Shown here in pieces: positions 26,688-35,985 of a stretch of 64,000 nucleotides of DNA. The notes under the pieces are model-generated. The model saw nothing but the letters and a program-made list of their open reading frames with translations, had not been told where the DNA came from and did no database searches. How positions within the stretch are numbered: position 1 is the first letter of the stretch; the number at the start of each line of letters is the position of its first letter. The position numbers and the translations under genes are program-made. Origin of the DNA: Rhizobium sullae (GTDB taxonomy: Bacteria; Pseudomonadota; Alphaproteobacteria; Rhizobiales; Rhizobiaceae); the NCBI RefSeq assembly GCF_025200715.1, contig NZ_CP104144.1, positions 1,922,001-1,986,000 of the forward strand. The letters run 5' to 3'.

Positions 26688-28149
26688 GTTGGCCTCCCTG
26701 GTCCAGATCGAGACGATGGCCATAGGGCCCCTTCACACCTTCGCCGTTGCGAAAGCGCCGCAGCATGTCCTTGTCCACTTCCAATATTCCGAGCGCGAAC
26801 AGCTCCGCGTCGTTCGACGAACGTGTCTGGTCGAGCGGACTGTAGAGGTCCTCGCCTGGCGAGGCCGGCCGCACGATATGCGGGGTGACGACGATGACGA
26901 GGTCGGATTCCTTTTTCTGGAAACTCGTCGAGCGGAACAGCGCGCCGAGAATCGGTATCTGCCCGAGACCCGGTAATTGCTGGATGTCCTTGGCATTGAT
27001 CGACTGCAAAAGCCCCGCCATTGCGAAGCTCTGCCCGTCGCGCAGCGCCACCGTGGTGCTGGCAGCGCGCGAGATGAAGCCCGGATTGCCGTTGACGTTG
27101 ATCGATGTGTCAAGCTCGGAGACTTCCGGCTCGATCTGCAGGTTGATGAGGCCGTCATCGAGAACCACCGGCTTGAAGGTCAGCCGCACGCCGAAGGGGC
27201 GATAGTCGGTCTGGGTGGCGACGGTCGCGCCGTTGGTCGTCGTGGTCAGGATCGGCACTTCGCCGCCTGCATGGAAGCTGGCGGTCGAGCCGCTCATGGC
27301 GATCAGGTTCGGCTGCGCCAGTCGGCGCACCACACCTTTCTGCTCGAGCGCGTTGATCACTACGTCAATTTGGCCGCCCGAGATTTCCAGCACCTTGGCG
27401 ATTAGTTGGCCGAAGGGCTGCATACCCGTCGCTGCGCCCTTGGGGTCGAGCAGGGTGCGGACGAGGCTGCCGTCGTCCACTCCGATGCCCTGGCTGGTCG
27501 TTGCCTTGCCGATGCCGTTGTTGCCTCGCCCGGACCAACCAATCCCGAGGTCGCGGCCCGTCTGGCGCGAGGCTTCGATGACACGGACCTCCAGCATCAC
27601 CTGCTGGCTGTCGCTGACCTTGAGCTGGTTTAGCACCGGTCGCTCGGAATAGGATTGGGCAATTTCAATCACCCGCTGCAATTCCACGGCATCACGTACG
27701 CTGCCGGTCAGGCGGATGCGATCATTGGAGTTGAACACCCTGACCTGAGCCCGGGGCGCGGCGGAGCGGATGGCGAGGGCCGCCTCGCTGAAATCGCTGG
27801 CGACGCGGACGTCGATGACGCCGAGCAGTCTCTTGCTGTCGTCATAGACCGAGATATTGGTAGCGCCGATCTGCTTGGCGCGAATGAACAGCGACCGGTC
27901 TGACAGCGGCACCACGTCGATCATATCGGCGCTGCCGATGACGAGATCGCCAAACGTCTGGCCGGTATTGAGCGTCAGCGTCTCGTTTGGAGGCAGCGTG
28001 ACCTGCTGGACCGAGCCGCCGAGCGTCACGAACTTTTCCTGTGCGTCGGCGCGCCCGGTAAAGCCTGGCCCCCAGCACACACAGGCCGAAAACACTGCGA
28101 CCAGTGCCGCAAGGCTCGACCTTGCGATTCCCCTCTTGCCCCTCGACAT
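26668..28149 (-). CDS. cpaC: CpaC/RcpA outer-membrane secretin
   Basis: This is about 493 aa. ATG 28149 has GGAGG 5 bases upstream. A signal peptide is followed by the N-terminal pilus-secretin domain (TLNTGQTFGDLVIGSADMID), a BON-like region (VRVFNSNDRIRLTGSVRDAV) and the C-terminal secretin domain (PNLIAMSGSTASFHAGGEVP and the end block DLVIVVTPHIVRPA). It forms the outer-membrane channel of the Tad pilus. Confidence 0.93.
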   Translation of the reverse strand: MSRGKRGIARSSLAALVAVFSACVCWGPGFTGRADAQEKFVTLGGSVQQVTLPPNETLTLNTGQTFGDLVIGSADMIDVVPLSDRSLFIRAKQIGATNISVYDDSKRLLGVIDVRVASDFSEAALAIRSAAPRAQVRVFNSNDRIRLTGSVRDAVELQRVIEIAQSYSERPVLNQLKVSDSQQVMLEVRVIEASRQTGRDLGIGWSGRGNNGIGKATTSQGIGVDDGSLVRTLLDPKGAATGMQPFGQLIAKVLEISGGQIDVVINALEQKGVVRRLAQPNLIAMSGSTASFHAGGEVPILTTTTNGATVATQTDYRPFGVRLTFKPVVLDDGLINLQIEPEVSELDTSINVNGNPGFISRAASTTVALRDGQSFAMAGLLQSINAKDIQQLPGLGQIPILGALFRSTSFQKKESDLVIVVTPHIVRPASPGEDLYSPLDQTRSSNDAELFALGILEVDKDMLRRFRNGEGVKGPYGHRLDLDQGGQLAVAKR

Positions 28150-28209
28150 GCCTGCCTCCACCCCCCCATTCGGCCGCCGCGCTCGCGCTGCGGGTATCCC
28201 GCATCTATG

Positions 28210-29121
28210 TCACTGGATCAGGCCGACTCTGTGCTCCTCGCGCTTGGTCGTGTTCCAGACGCCCACAGTCGCCCACTTTGGCTCAATCGGCAATGCCGGT
28301 TCGACCTTGCTTTCGACAATCTCAACTTGTTTTTCGCGCTCCGGCGTCTTCGCCAGATCCTTGCCGAGTTCGGTCGCCGTCGGCCCACCGCCGAGATCGG
28401 CGACCGTGATCTGCCGGGTCTCTTCGACGGAGGACGAGGCGATGTTGCGAAGCGTCAGCGACAGCGTGCCGATTGTGGCGCCGAGCGTGAGACGCTGCGC
28501 CTCGTCGGTCGTCACCTCGAAGGTCACGGTTTTCACGACGGAAGGCTCGTCCTTGCGCTCGTCCGCGGTCTGGTCCACGGCCAACACCTTCACGCCCTGC
28601 AGCAGCACGTCGACAAAGGTTTGGTCGTTGCCGGCCGGGTCACGCACGAGCCGTGTCAGAAGCACATCGACGCGATCCGAAGGCCGCACAAAGCCGGCGA
28701 CCCCCAGCACGTCGTTGACGCGGATGGAAACCGCCTTCATGCCCTGGTCGAGCGCCGCCGACAGCGTGGCCCGCTCGCCGGCTCCGGTGATCTTCGAGGA
28801 CAGAACCGGCTCGCCCGGATCGATCGCCTCCATGGCATAGCGCGGCTGGGCATCGTCGCCGACTACGGTCTCGATGCTTGCGAACGAGCCTGTGGGCGTT
28901 TCGTTTGAGGGCCATGGGATGGCCTTGAGATTTTCGGGGCGCACCCGGTCGCCGAAGCGCATCGGCTTGGCGGCGACAACCAGCGTTTTTTCCTGCGTCT
29001 TGGTGCGGCCCATCGCCAGGAGCCGGGCCTGCTGATCGGCGAGATACTCGCGCATTCCGAAAACCGCTGCTCCTGCGAGCACGAAAGCAATAACGAGACT
29101 GAAAATCGTTGAAGAACGCAT
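28210..29121 (-). CDS. cpaB: CpaB/RcpC pilus assembly protein
   Basis: About 303 aa with an N-terminal membrane anchor, an SAF-like domain (FGDRVRPENLKAIPWP) and the RcpC C-terminal block (VNDVLGVAGFVRPSDRVDVL). It is a periplasmic assembly factor linked to the secretin. It follows pilA at 88 bp, with a hairpin between them. Confidence 0.9.
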   Translation of the reverse strand: MRSSTIFSLVIAFVLAGAAVFGMREYLADQQARLLAMGRTKTQEKTLVVAAKPMRFGDRVRPENLKAIPWPSNETPTGSFASIETVVGDDAQPRYAMEAIDPGEPVLSSKITGAGERATLSAALDQGMKAVSIRVNDVLGVAGFVRPSDRVDVLLTRLVRDPAGNDQTFVDVLLQGVKVLAVDQTADERKDEPSVVKTVTFEVTTDEAQRLTLGATIGTLSLTLRNIASSSVEETRQITVADLGGGPTATELGKDLAKTPEREKQVEIVESKVEPALPIEPKWATVGVWNTTKREEHRVGLIQ

Positions 29122-29170
29122 CACCGCTACTCGCTACACTGGGTGGGATACTTCCAATATGACTAAATTA

Positions 29171-29201
29171 GAAGAGAGGCGTTAACAAAACCCCTCTCTT
29201 C
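29171..29201 (-). terminator. Stem-loop between pilA and cpaB
   Basis: Perfect 9-bp arms GAAGAGAGG (29171-29179) and CCTCTCTTC (29193-29201) around a 13-nt loop, just after the pilA stop. On the transcribed strand only a weak T tract follows, so partial termination or RNA stabilisation is more likely than a full stop. This would allow far more pilin than assembly proteins. Confidence 0.7.
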
Positions 29202-29211
29202 AGCTCCAAAA

Positions 29212-29424
29212 TCAAGGAGTAGGAGTAGCCGCTGGTGCCGTGAGGGTTTGAGCTTGGAACCAAGTCGCCCACGATGCCCATGCCGTGTTGAGTTCCCCGC
29301 CGATCGTGAGAACCGATGCAACAACTCCGCCGACCAGCAAACCAAGCAGAATAAGATATTCAGTCAGTGCCACGCCGTCTTCTTCCCGCGCGAAAGCGCG
29401 TACACTATTTACAAGTGCTTTCAT
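29212..29424 (-). CDS. pilA: Flp/Fap-type major pilin
   Basis: A 70-aa prepilin. The Flp motif is EEDG-VALTEYLILLGLLVGG: cleavage after Gly17 leaves a mature protein with Glu5 and Tyr6, the Flp hallmark. A hydrophobic helix and a short Ala/Thr/Pro tail (APAATPTP) follow. It is the first gene of the leftward tad operon and diverges from the prepilin peptidase gene. Confidence 0.93.
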   Translation of the reverse strand: MKALVNSVRAFAREEDGVALTEYLILLGLLVGGVVASVLTIGGELNTAWASWATWFQAQTLTAPAATPTP

Positions 29425-29686
29425 CGAGAATTACCTCCAGATTACTTGGCTCGCCGTCATTCCCCCGGCACCGCCTCTTGCCGTCGAGACCACCCCTCCG
29501 ACTACGTATATTAATAATCTGTTAATTCTAATTTAGTCAATTAGTGATATTGCATACGAAGCGTCGTATATAGTTTATGGTTAAGACGCGGCTCGACAAA
29601 TTGCGCCGCAAAAACTGTTCCATCGCGGCATGCATCGGCTTTAGAGCTGAATTTGTAGATTATCTTCGCCAATAGAGTTAGGTGGC
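29425..29686. promoter_or_regulatory. Divergent pilA/cpaA promoter region with inverted repeat
   Basis: About 260 bp of AT-rich DNA between pilA and cpaA. An inverted repeat ATACGA-agcg-TCGTAT occupies 29554-29569 and could bind a regulator acting on both sides. I cannot assign exact promoter hexamers. Confidence 0.45.
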
Positions 29687-30268
29687 ATGGTACAAATAGT
29701 CAGCTTTACTACGTGGCTTTCCGTATTGCTTTTTCTTTATGCCGGGTGGACCGATTTCCGAACGTGGAAAATTCCCAACACACTCGTCCTCGCGCTCATA
29801 ACCCTGTATGCGCTGCGCGCCGTGGCCGTGATGCTTGGCTCCGAGGATGTCGGCGCGACGCTGTTTGCCCCTACTGGGATCGGCGGCGATGTCGGTGCCG
29901 GCCTGCTGATGTTCGCGCTAGGTGTCGTGCTCTGGGCTTTACGGATGTTCGGCGCCGGTGACGCCAAGCTCTTCCTGCCGATCGGCCTTTTCGTCGGCTG
30001 GCACGGCATGCTGCCGTTTTCGATCTTTCTCCTCGTCCTCGGCGTCGCGACGCTGCTGATGCTGCGGCTGCCGGTGCCGCTGCCGTTTAGGCATCTCGCC
30101 TTTTTTATGCGCATCGAGGAAATCCGGGCGAGCCGCAAGGTACCGTATGGCGTCGTCATGGTCTTCGCGGCTCTCCTCACACTTGCTGTGCCCTCCGCAG
30201 AATCTGCCGCTTCGGCAACGTCCGCTTCCAGGGCACCAGGAGTTCCCGCACTACTGCTTCCGGTGTGA
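29687..30268 (+). CDS. cpaA: CpaA/TadV prepilin peptidase
   Basis: A 193-aa polytopic aspartic protease with the two catalytic Asp blocks: WTDFRTWKIPN in the first loop and FGAGDAKLFLP (GxGD). It cleaves the leader of PilA and probably of the TadE-like proteins. It is transcribed away from the main operon. Confidence 0.92.
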   Translation: MVQIVSFTTWLSVLLFLYAGWTDFRTWKIPNTLVLALITLYALRAVAVMLGSEDVGATLFAPTGIGGDVGAGLLMFALGVVLWALRMFGAGDAKLFLPIGLFVGWHGMLPFSIFLLVLGVATLLMLRLPVPLPFRHLAFFMRIEEIRASRKVPYGVVMVFAALLTLAVPSAESAASATSASRAPGVPALLLPV

Positions 30269-31992
30269 TCACCAGCATGAAAGCGAAGAACTAGAGACCA
30301 TAGCTAACGACTTAAAAATGTTGCCGCCCAGGTGCGTTCACGCACCTCTGTCTTGATCGGTCGAAAAGGGCCGTATCGGTCCGCAACGGGTGGTGGGAAG
30401 CGGAAATTCACGAGCAAATGAGAGGCGTTTTGCCGCTCGCCGAAACCGCTCCATATGGGAAAATCGCCCACCGCAAGAGCCTGCCAGCTTCCCAAAACTC
30501 AGGAGCACGCGTGACGTCCGAGAGGCCCCAAGCCAGCCATCTTCGAAGGGCGGGTTAGCTTCGATATTCTGAGGAGAACGAGATTGAGGAAATCCGTTAA
30601 TCCAGCTAATCGCAGCACATCTTGCGGACGTAGGTGCTTGCGAACGTCACCATCGAATCCAGATTCGCACCGCAGGCAAGTTGATTGCATCGATGTCAGA
30701 CGAGGTATGCCAGAACATTTCGTTCCCGCGGAAGCTCACGGCCAGTTCGGCAGGCACCGGCGACGTCGGCCAATCGAGGCATGGCGGAACAAATGGCCGC
30801 CATTATCCGTTGCGGTTGCATGACATTGGGACGCAGACAATGGGTTGGGTTGTCAGAGCTACCGATATCTTACGATGCGGTGCCTTCGCTGAGACTGATA
30901 AATACACGCGCGTCTCGGCGACCTGGAGGGGAAACGAATGCATGAGCATGCGATAGGATTCTTGGTTGCAGCGGAGCTGTCGGCCATGTTCTGGGCCGGT
31001 CTCTTTCTCGTGCTCGGACACGTTTGACACTCGCAATTGCGGCCGGTTCGCCGCCGCCCGCGACAAATCTGCATCGTGCATCAGCCCGCGCGAGCCCCCG
31101 CTAGTTGAGCTCCGACGTGCGAGAACGAAGTCTCGGCATGCTTCGGCATCGCAGACCGGAATAATTTCTAATGTCTGCAATCCGAAATCGATGCTTCACA
31201 CCGGTGGCATCAACGAGCACAAACTCACCTTGAAATGTCAAACACGCAGATAGAAAAACTGCGCTCAGCCCCTATCAGGTATAGATACAACAGGCATATG
31301 ATTAATACTGTTGAGTACTTACGATCAATTTTCTCTTGCAGACGGCAGTAAATTTAATGTTTCCACTTGAGGTGTGTAGAGCGAGCCGACGGTGATCAGT
31401 GCGACCCATCCGAGCGCTCCGGCATGGAAGCACAGTGCGAGCTTGATCCAATACAGTTATTGAGCGGCTGAGATCTTCGACTTTGGACATGATAGTCTAT
31501 CTTTCCGGTTGTTCGTACGACGATGGGGCCACCTCGCCGCTTTCCCGCACAGCTTCTCATGCCTCAGCACCTCAACAGCAAAAGCTGCGGGGAAATTCTC
31601 GTTTACGTTGGAAGAACATTCTCACTCAATCGGTTTCCAGATCCGCGTCGCTTTTGCGTTTGTTCGCAACCGCGATCGTCGCGTCGTCGTCCCACAATAC
31701 CCCTCGACCACTCACGACTACCTTGGCTCACACCTTGAAAATCAGCGCTGGGATAATCTGAGGCGGCCTTGTACCACATTGGTTTAATTCATGTTTTTAT
31801 CCTTCCAGCACCAAATGTTTCGTGTTGTCGGCATCGTGTGTTTCGCTGGATAAGCCTCACCTTCCGTAGGAAGAATGGATATTCCCGAAATAGAAAATCC
31901 TCCCTCGGGCAGCAGAATATTCACGTTTATGTTGCATCGCGGCATATTTTTGTTAAGGTGAGTCCTCCAGTTCGCCACCCTGAGGTTGTGGA
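30269..31992. other. 1.7-kb region with almost no gene content
   Basis: No long convincing frame is present. Overlapping frames of 60-125 codons on both strands lack ribosome sites and domain signals. The only item with a good ribosome site is the 29-aa frame at 30938. On the minus strand near 31350-31460 a hydrophobic stretch (LYWIKLALCFHAGALGWVAL) can be read but has an in-frame stop before it; it may be a decayed small membrane gene. The DNA looks like eroded boundary sequence between the pilus and polysaccharide islands. Confidence 0.5.
30938..31027 (+). CDS. Possible 29-aa single-helix membrane peptide
   Basis: ATG 30938 is preceded by GGAGGGG at a workable 6-base spacing. The product begins MHEHAIGF and is a single hydrophobic helix (LVAAELSAMFWAGLFLVLG) ending GHV. 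Composition fits a small membrane protein; there is no family match and chance occurrence remains possible. Confidence 0.35.
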   Translation: MHEHAIGFLVAAELSAMFWAGLFLVLGHV

Positions 31993-32646
31993 ATGAAGGA
32001 CTATGCCTGGTCAAGAAGCCCGAGGCTCCGACGCGCGCAAGTAGTGTCCCGGCGGACCGGCGACGGACTCATAAAGCGCGGGTTCGACATCGCGGGAGCC
32101 TTGTTGGCACTTGCATTCCTCAGCCCGTTACTGCTGTTGCTTGCCTGCCTTGTCGTGTTTGCCGACGGCGGACCTGTCTTCCAGAGACATCTCCGAATTG
32201 GGCGCGGTGGCTGCGTCTTCAACTGCCTGCGGTTCCGTACGGCGTTGGAGGAGGCGGGCGGCTTAGCGGTCGCGCAATTCCGTCCCGCCGCGCGGGCTCA
32301 GGCGTTCGAATACGATCCGCACGTCACTCCAGTTGGCGCTCTACTGACGAAGCTCAGCCTCGTCGAAGTGCCGCAGTTCATCAACATTTTGCGCGGGGAG
32401 ATGAGTATCATCGGCCCGCGCCCGATGGCGCCGGGCGACCTTATAGTCCTAGGAAACGTAGCGGAATTCTACCTGAAGTCACGGCCCGGTTTGACAGGCC
32501 CATGGCGACTGGGTGCGAGCGACCAGGCGCGGCACTCGAACCAGCTGAAGTTTGAGCGGCTCTACGCCGAAACCTGGTCGTTCCTTGGGGACCTGCACAT
32601 TATTTCCAAGTGTGTCGCTGCCGCCTGTTTGCCGCGTGGCGGCTGA
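31993..32646 (+). CDS. Priming sugar-phosphate transferase (ExoY/WbaP type)
   Basis: A 217-aa bacterial sugar transferase expected to load the first sugar phosphate on undecaprenyl phosphate. It has KRGFDIAGALLAL plus a membrane helix, GGPVFQRHLRIGRGG, LRFRT, TKLSLVEVPQFINILRGEMS, IIGPRPM and SRPGLTGPWRLGAS, in family order. This length is that of the catalytic ExoY-like core without the extra WbaP membrane domain. It opens the second polysaccharide region. Confidence 0.9.
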   Translation: MKDYAWSRSPRLRRAQVVSRRTGDGLIKRGFDIAGALLALAFLSPLLLLLACLVVFADGGPVFQRHLRIGRGGCVFNCLRFRTALEEAGGLAVAQFRPAARAQAFEYDPHVTPVGALLTKLSLVEVPQFINILRGEMSIIGPRPMAPGDLIVLGNVAEFYLKSRPGLTGPWRLGASDQARHSNQLKFERLYAETWSFLGDLHIISKCVAAACLPRGG

Positions 32647-32726
32647 ATATCGACGCCGGCTGGCGTGAAGCTTTTGAGAAGTCCGGAACCGAGCGTGTTT
32701 CGCACCCTACAAAGGACGTGCCCGAA

Positions 32727-32852
32727 ATGAACCTGGCGCTTGTTCAAGTTGGCCCTGTCGATCCTTCTTTGTCAGCCTTTGCCCTCAAGGACGACGCCCC
32801 GGCAGCGCTCGTTAAGACAGCATTCCAATCCACTTCTCGAAAAAAAGGCTAG
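32727..32852 (+). CDS. Small protein (41 aa) upstream of the GMC dehydrogenase
   Basis: ATG 32727 has AAGGA about 10 bases upstream, and the stop falls 3 bp before the dehydrogenase start. The product starts MNLALVQVGPVDPSLSAFAL and ends in a basic tail (TSRKKG). No signal peptide or family is seen. Spacing supports translation; the role is unknown. Confidence 0.45.
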   Translation: MNLALVQVGPVDPSLSAFALKDDAPAALVKTAFQSTSRKKG

Positions 32853-32855
32853 CGA

Positions 32856-34298
32856 ATGGTCCTAGATATCCGTCCTGAAAAGGTTGCAGGAGAGCATTTC
32901 GACGTTGTCGTGATCGGTTCCGGCTTCGGCTCGGCATTCTTTCTTCATGGCTTTGCCAAGCACCGCAGAGCCCGGGTTCTACTCCTCGAATGGGGCAGGC
33001 ACAACACGCACGAGTGGCAGCTTGAACATGGTGCCAATACCGATGTTAAGGACGAGGAAACCTACAAGAGCAACTCGACAAAGCCGTGGAACTATACGAT
33101 AGGGCTTGGGGGCGGAACGAACTGCTGGTTTGCCCAGACGCCCCGACTGCATCCGAATGATTTCAGGCTGAAAAGCCGTTATGGCATCGGCCAGGATTGG
33201 CCGATCAGCTACGAGGATCTCGAGCCTTTCTACTGTGAGGCGGAAATGGTCATGTCGATTTCCGGCGACCCGGACATGGCCGCGATCATGCCGCGCTCGA
33301 TGCCCTTCCCGCAGCCGCCGCATCGCATGTCTACACCCGATCGCCTGATGAAGGCGGCCCAGCCCGACCGGCATTTCGTCATGCCGACGGCGCGTGCGCG
33401 GATCGCGACGGAACAGCGCCCGCCATGCTGCGCATCGCTTCGATGTTGGCTCTGCCCCGTGGATGCAAAGTTCACCGCGAACAACGGTTTGATGCATGTG
33501 TTCGAGCACCCGGACGTCTCTGTTTGCCTCGGCTCGGAGGTGCGCCGGCTGGACCACGCCGCCGGCTCCATTCGCGCCGTGACCTTCCGTCATGGCGGTA
33601 AGGAGCATGTGGTCACCGGCGACTTCTTCGTCCTCGGCGCGAATGGAATCCAGAGCGCGGCAATCATGCTCAGATCGGATCTCGGCGGCGAATTCGTGGG
33701 GCGTGGCCTGCACGAATCCTATGGCTGGAGCTTCGAAGCCTATCTTGATGACGTCGAGAATTTCGACGGCAGCACGATTACCACCGGACTGAACTTCGGC
33801 CTCTACGACGGAGCCCATAGATCAGAATATGCGGCAGCATTGGTCTATTTCGAGAATCGATGGCCGCATGGCTTGCGGCCGGAAAAAGGGCGGTTGCGGC
33901 AAACCCTGCCGATCATTGTCGTCACGGAAGACCTGCTCGAGCCGGAGAATTTTGTCAGTCTCGACGAGAACGAGAACGCGTACGTCACCTACAGGGGACC
34001 GGCCGATTATGCGGTTGAAGGGATGGCCCGTGCACGAGAGAAACTGCCCGAACTACTTGCGCCGCTGCCCGTTGAAAAGATCGCCGACCGCGGTCAGCGG
34101 CGAACCGAGTCGCATGTGCAAGGCACGCTTCGAATGGGCACGGACCCGAGCAATTCGGTCGTCGATCGAGACATGATCCATCACAAGCTCAGGAACCTGG
34201 TTGTCGTTGGCACAAGCACGTTTGCGAGTTGCTCCTGCGCCAATCCCAGCCTGACGGCCGCCGCTTTATCCCTGCGAGCGGCAAGCCGAATTGCATGA
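32856..34298 (+). CDS. GMC-family dehydrogenase, FAD-GDH/gluconate-dehydrogenase large-subunit type
   Basis: A 480-aa flavoprotein. The FAD site is VVIGSGFGSAFFL near residue 20, and the GMC C-terminal domain has HVQGTLRMGTDPSNSVVD and ANPSLTAAAL. Cysteines 191, 192, 197 and 200 form CC-x4-C-x2-C followed by PVDAK. From memory this resembles the 3Fe-4S ligand region of FAD-dependent glucose dehydrogenases. It therefore probably oxidises a sugar or polyol and passes electrons through a cluster. The next gene encodes a Tat-signal small subunit. No cytochrome subunit is in the window. Its place in a polysaccharide locus suggests action on a sugar residue or precursor. Confidence 0.82.
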   Translation: MVLDIRPEKVAGEHFDVVVIGSGFGSAFFLHGFAKHRRARVLLLEWGRHNTHEWQLEHGANTDVKDEETYKSNSTKPWNYTIGLGGGTNCWFAQTPRLHPNDFRLKSRYGIGQDWPISYEDLEPFYCEAEMVMSISGDPDMAAIMPRSMPFPQPPHRMSTPDRLMKAAQPDRHFVMPTARARIATEQRPPCCASLRCWLCPVDAKFTANNGLMHVFEHPDVSVCLGSEVRRLDHAAGSIRAVTFRHGGKEHVVTGDFFVLGANGIQSAAIMLRSDLGGEFVGRGLHESYGWSFEAYLDDVENFDGSTITTGLNFGLYDGAHRSEYAAALVYFENRWPHGLRPEKGRLRQTLPIIVVTEDLLEPENFVSLDENENAYVTYRGPADYAVEGMARAREKLPELLAPLPVEKIADRGQRRTESHVQGTLRMGTDPSNSVVDRDMIHHKLRNLVVVGTSTFASCSCANPSLTAAALSLRAASRIA

Positions 34299-34311
34299 GA
34301 GGAGTGCACGA

Positions 34312-34755
34312 ATGATCAGATTTTCCCGTCGCATGGTGCTTGCCCTGATGGCAAGCGGGGTTGCATCAACCGGTTTCGGTTATGCCGCAATGCGATCTTT
34401 CTCTGATGTGGATTTGGCGCGCGCCACGCTTGAAAAGTACCTTGGCGAGTTGAACATCACGGACGATCATCTACGGGCATTTGTACTGGATTTCCAAAAG
34501 CGAAATCCCTGGGACTTCCCCACGGGAAAACTCGCCGACGCGTCAACGCTTCTTGAACGGCTTCGACTGGGCGCCGTCGCACGCCCGCTTCTGCCCGAGA
34601 ATGCCGCCCAGCGACTGGAGCAGTTCGAGCGCTGGTTACTGGCTGACTTTCATCTGCTGACCGACTTCGCTTGGCGAAGCGCACCGGACGATCCCGTACA
34701 GTACACAGGCTCACAGCATTGCGTGAACCCGTTCGCGAACTTCGAGTCAGCTTAG
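34312..34755 (+). CDS. Tat-exported small subunit for the GMC dehydrogenase (gluconate dehydrogenase subunit 3-like)
   Basis: A 147-aa protein starting at ATG 34312 with GAGGAG upstream. The N-terminus is a twin-arginine signal (RFSRRMVLALMASGVAS), then a helical domain (LARATLEKYLGELNITDDHL, FERWLLADFHLLTDFAW) ending with a conserved-looking CVNPFANF. Small Tat subunits of this kind escort GMC large subunits to the periplasm. Family match is by architecture and neighbour, not strong sequence identity. Confidence 0.7.
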   Translation: MIRFSRRMVLALMASGVASTGFGYAAMRSFSDVDLARATLEKYLGELNITDDHLRAFVLDFQKRNPWDFPTGKLADASTLLERLRLGAVARPLLPENAAQRLEQFERWLLADFHLLTDFAWRSAPDDPVQYTGSQHCVNPFANFESA

Positions 34756-34833
34756 CGCAGTTCGGGGGCCGCCCCGCTCTCGCATTGGCCGCTGGGCCTC
34801 AAGGACATTTGCAACGCAGCAAGGAGTAGGTCG

Positions 34834-35955
34834 ATGAAAATTCTGTTTGCAGGCGGAAACGGGTACTACCCCGAGTTCAGCGGTGGCGTTCAGTCGAGCA
34901 CCCACCACCTCGTGAAGCAACTGCGCAACCAAGGTCACGAAGCGGCTGTGCTTGCCTCGCTGTTCGGGGACGGCATTTTCGGCTTCAAGGCGCGCGCCAA
35001 AATGAAAATCCTGCGCCAGCGCGCAGTGATTGATCACTTTCCGGGTTATCCCGTTGTCAGGGCCTGGTTTCCCTGGGAGGCGGCAACCTTCGCAGTCGAG
35101 CGGATCAAACCTGATGTCGCGGTCGTGCAGTGCCAAAGATCCGTACCGATCGGAAAGGCCTTGCAGGCCCAGAACGTGCCGCTGGTCGTCTATCTCAGAA
35201 ACGTCGAATTCCATGAGCTGGCTGGCGATCTTCGCGAACTGCATTCAGCCCTCTATATCGCGAATTCGCAGTTCACAGCGCGAGCGTACAAGGAGAAGTT
35301 TGGAATCAAGTCGACGGTCATTCCCCCTACGATTGACGCCGGCCTGTACGCTACGCCCACCACGAAAGCATACGTTACATTGGTCAATCCCTATAACGAA
35401 AAGGGTTTCGATCTTGCCGTCCGCATTGCAGAGCAATGCCCTGAACTCCCGTTTCTGTTCGTAGAGAGCTGGAAACTTGCCGACGATCACCGGGCGCAAA
35501 TCGAACAAACGATCAAACCCTTCACGAACATCCGCCTAGAAAGCCGCACCAGTGACATGAAAACGGTCTATGGGCGCACCAAGATCCTGCTCATGCCTAG
35601 TAAATGGGAGGAGGCATGGGGCCGCGTCGCATCGGAGGCCCATTGCAGCGGCATTCCAGTAATCGGATCGCGACGTGGAGGATTGCCGGAGGCAATAGGT
35701 GAGGGCGGAGTCGTGCTCGACTATGATGCTCCGACAGAGGAGTGGGTCGGCGCAGTCAGGCGGCTCTGGAACGACACTGACGAATACGAACGACTATCGT
35801 CGGCCGCCCGAAGGTTTTCGCGGCGGCCGGAACTGGATCCGCAGCGGCAGTTCTCGACCTTCCTGGATGTCGTCAACCGGGCGGCCGCTGTTGGCCAAAC
35901 ATCGTACCGGTTTCGGGTTGGATCGGCTGGGAGACCCGGTTGGGATTTCGTTTGA
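34834..35955 (+). CDS. Family 4 glycosyltransferase (group 1)
   Basis: A 373-aa GT-B enzyme. ATG 34834 has AAGGAG upstream. The acceptor domain starts with FAGGNGYYPEFSGGVQSSTH, and the donor domain has the EX7E motif region (SKWEEAWGRVASEAHCSGIP) and GGLPEAIGEGGVVLDYD. It should add one sugar during repeat-unit assembly at the cytosolic face. It converges with the PRTase-HAD gene through a shared hairpin. Confidence 0.88.
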   Translation: MKILFAGGNGYYPEFSGGVQSSTHHLVKQLRNQGHEAAVLASLFGDGIFGFKARAKMKILRQRAVIDHFPGYPVVRAWFPWEAATFAVERIKPDVAVVQCQRSVPIGKALQAQNVPLVVYLRNVEFHELAGDLRELHSALYIANSQFTARAYKEKFGIKSTVIPPTIDAGLYATPTTKAYVTLVNPYNEKGFDLAVRIAEQCPELPFLFVESWKLADDHRAQIEQTIKPFTNIRLESRTSDMKTVYGRTKILLMPSKWEEAWGRVASEAHCSGIPVIGSRRGGLPEAIGEGGVVLDYDAPTEEWVGAVRRLWNDTDEYERLSSAARRFSRRPELDPQRQFSTFLDVVNRAAAVGQTSYRFRVGSAGRPGWDFV

Positions 35956-35985
35956 TTCACCAACGTGGCGATTTGCGGTATAGGA

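Noticed and set aside
31340..31470. Hydrophobic minus-strand frame (LYWIKLALCFHAG)
   Set aside because: A stop codon precedes it and no start or ribosome site is in frame. Mentioned only as possible decay.
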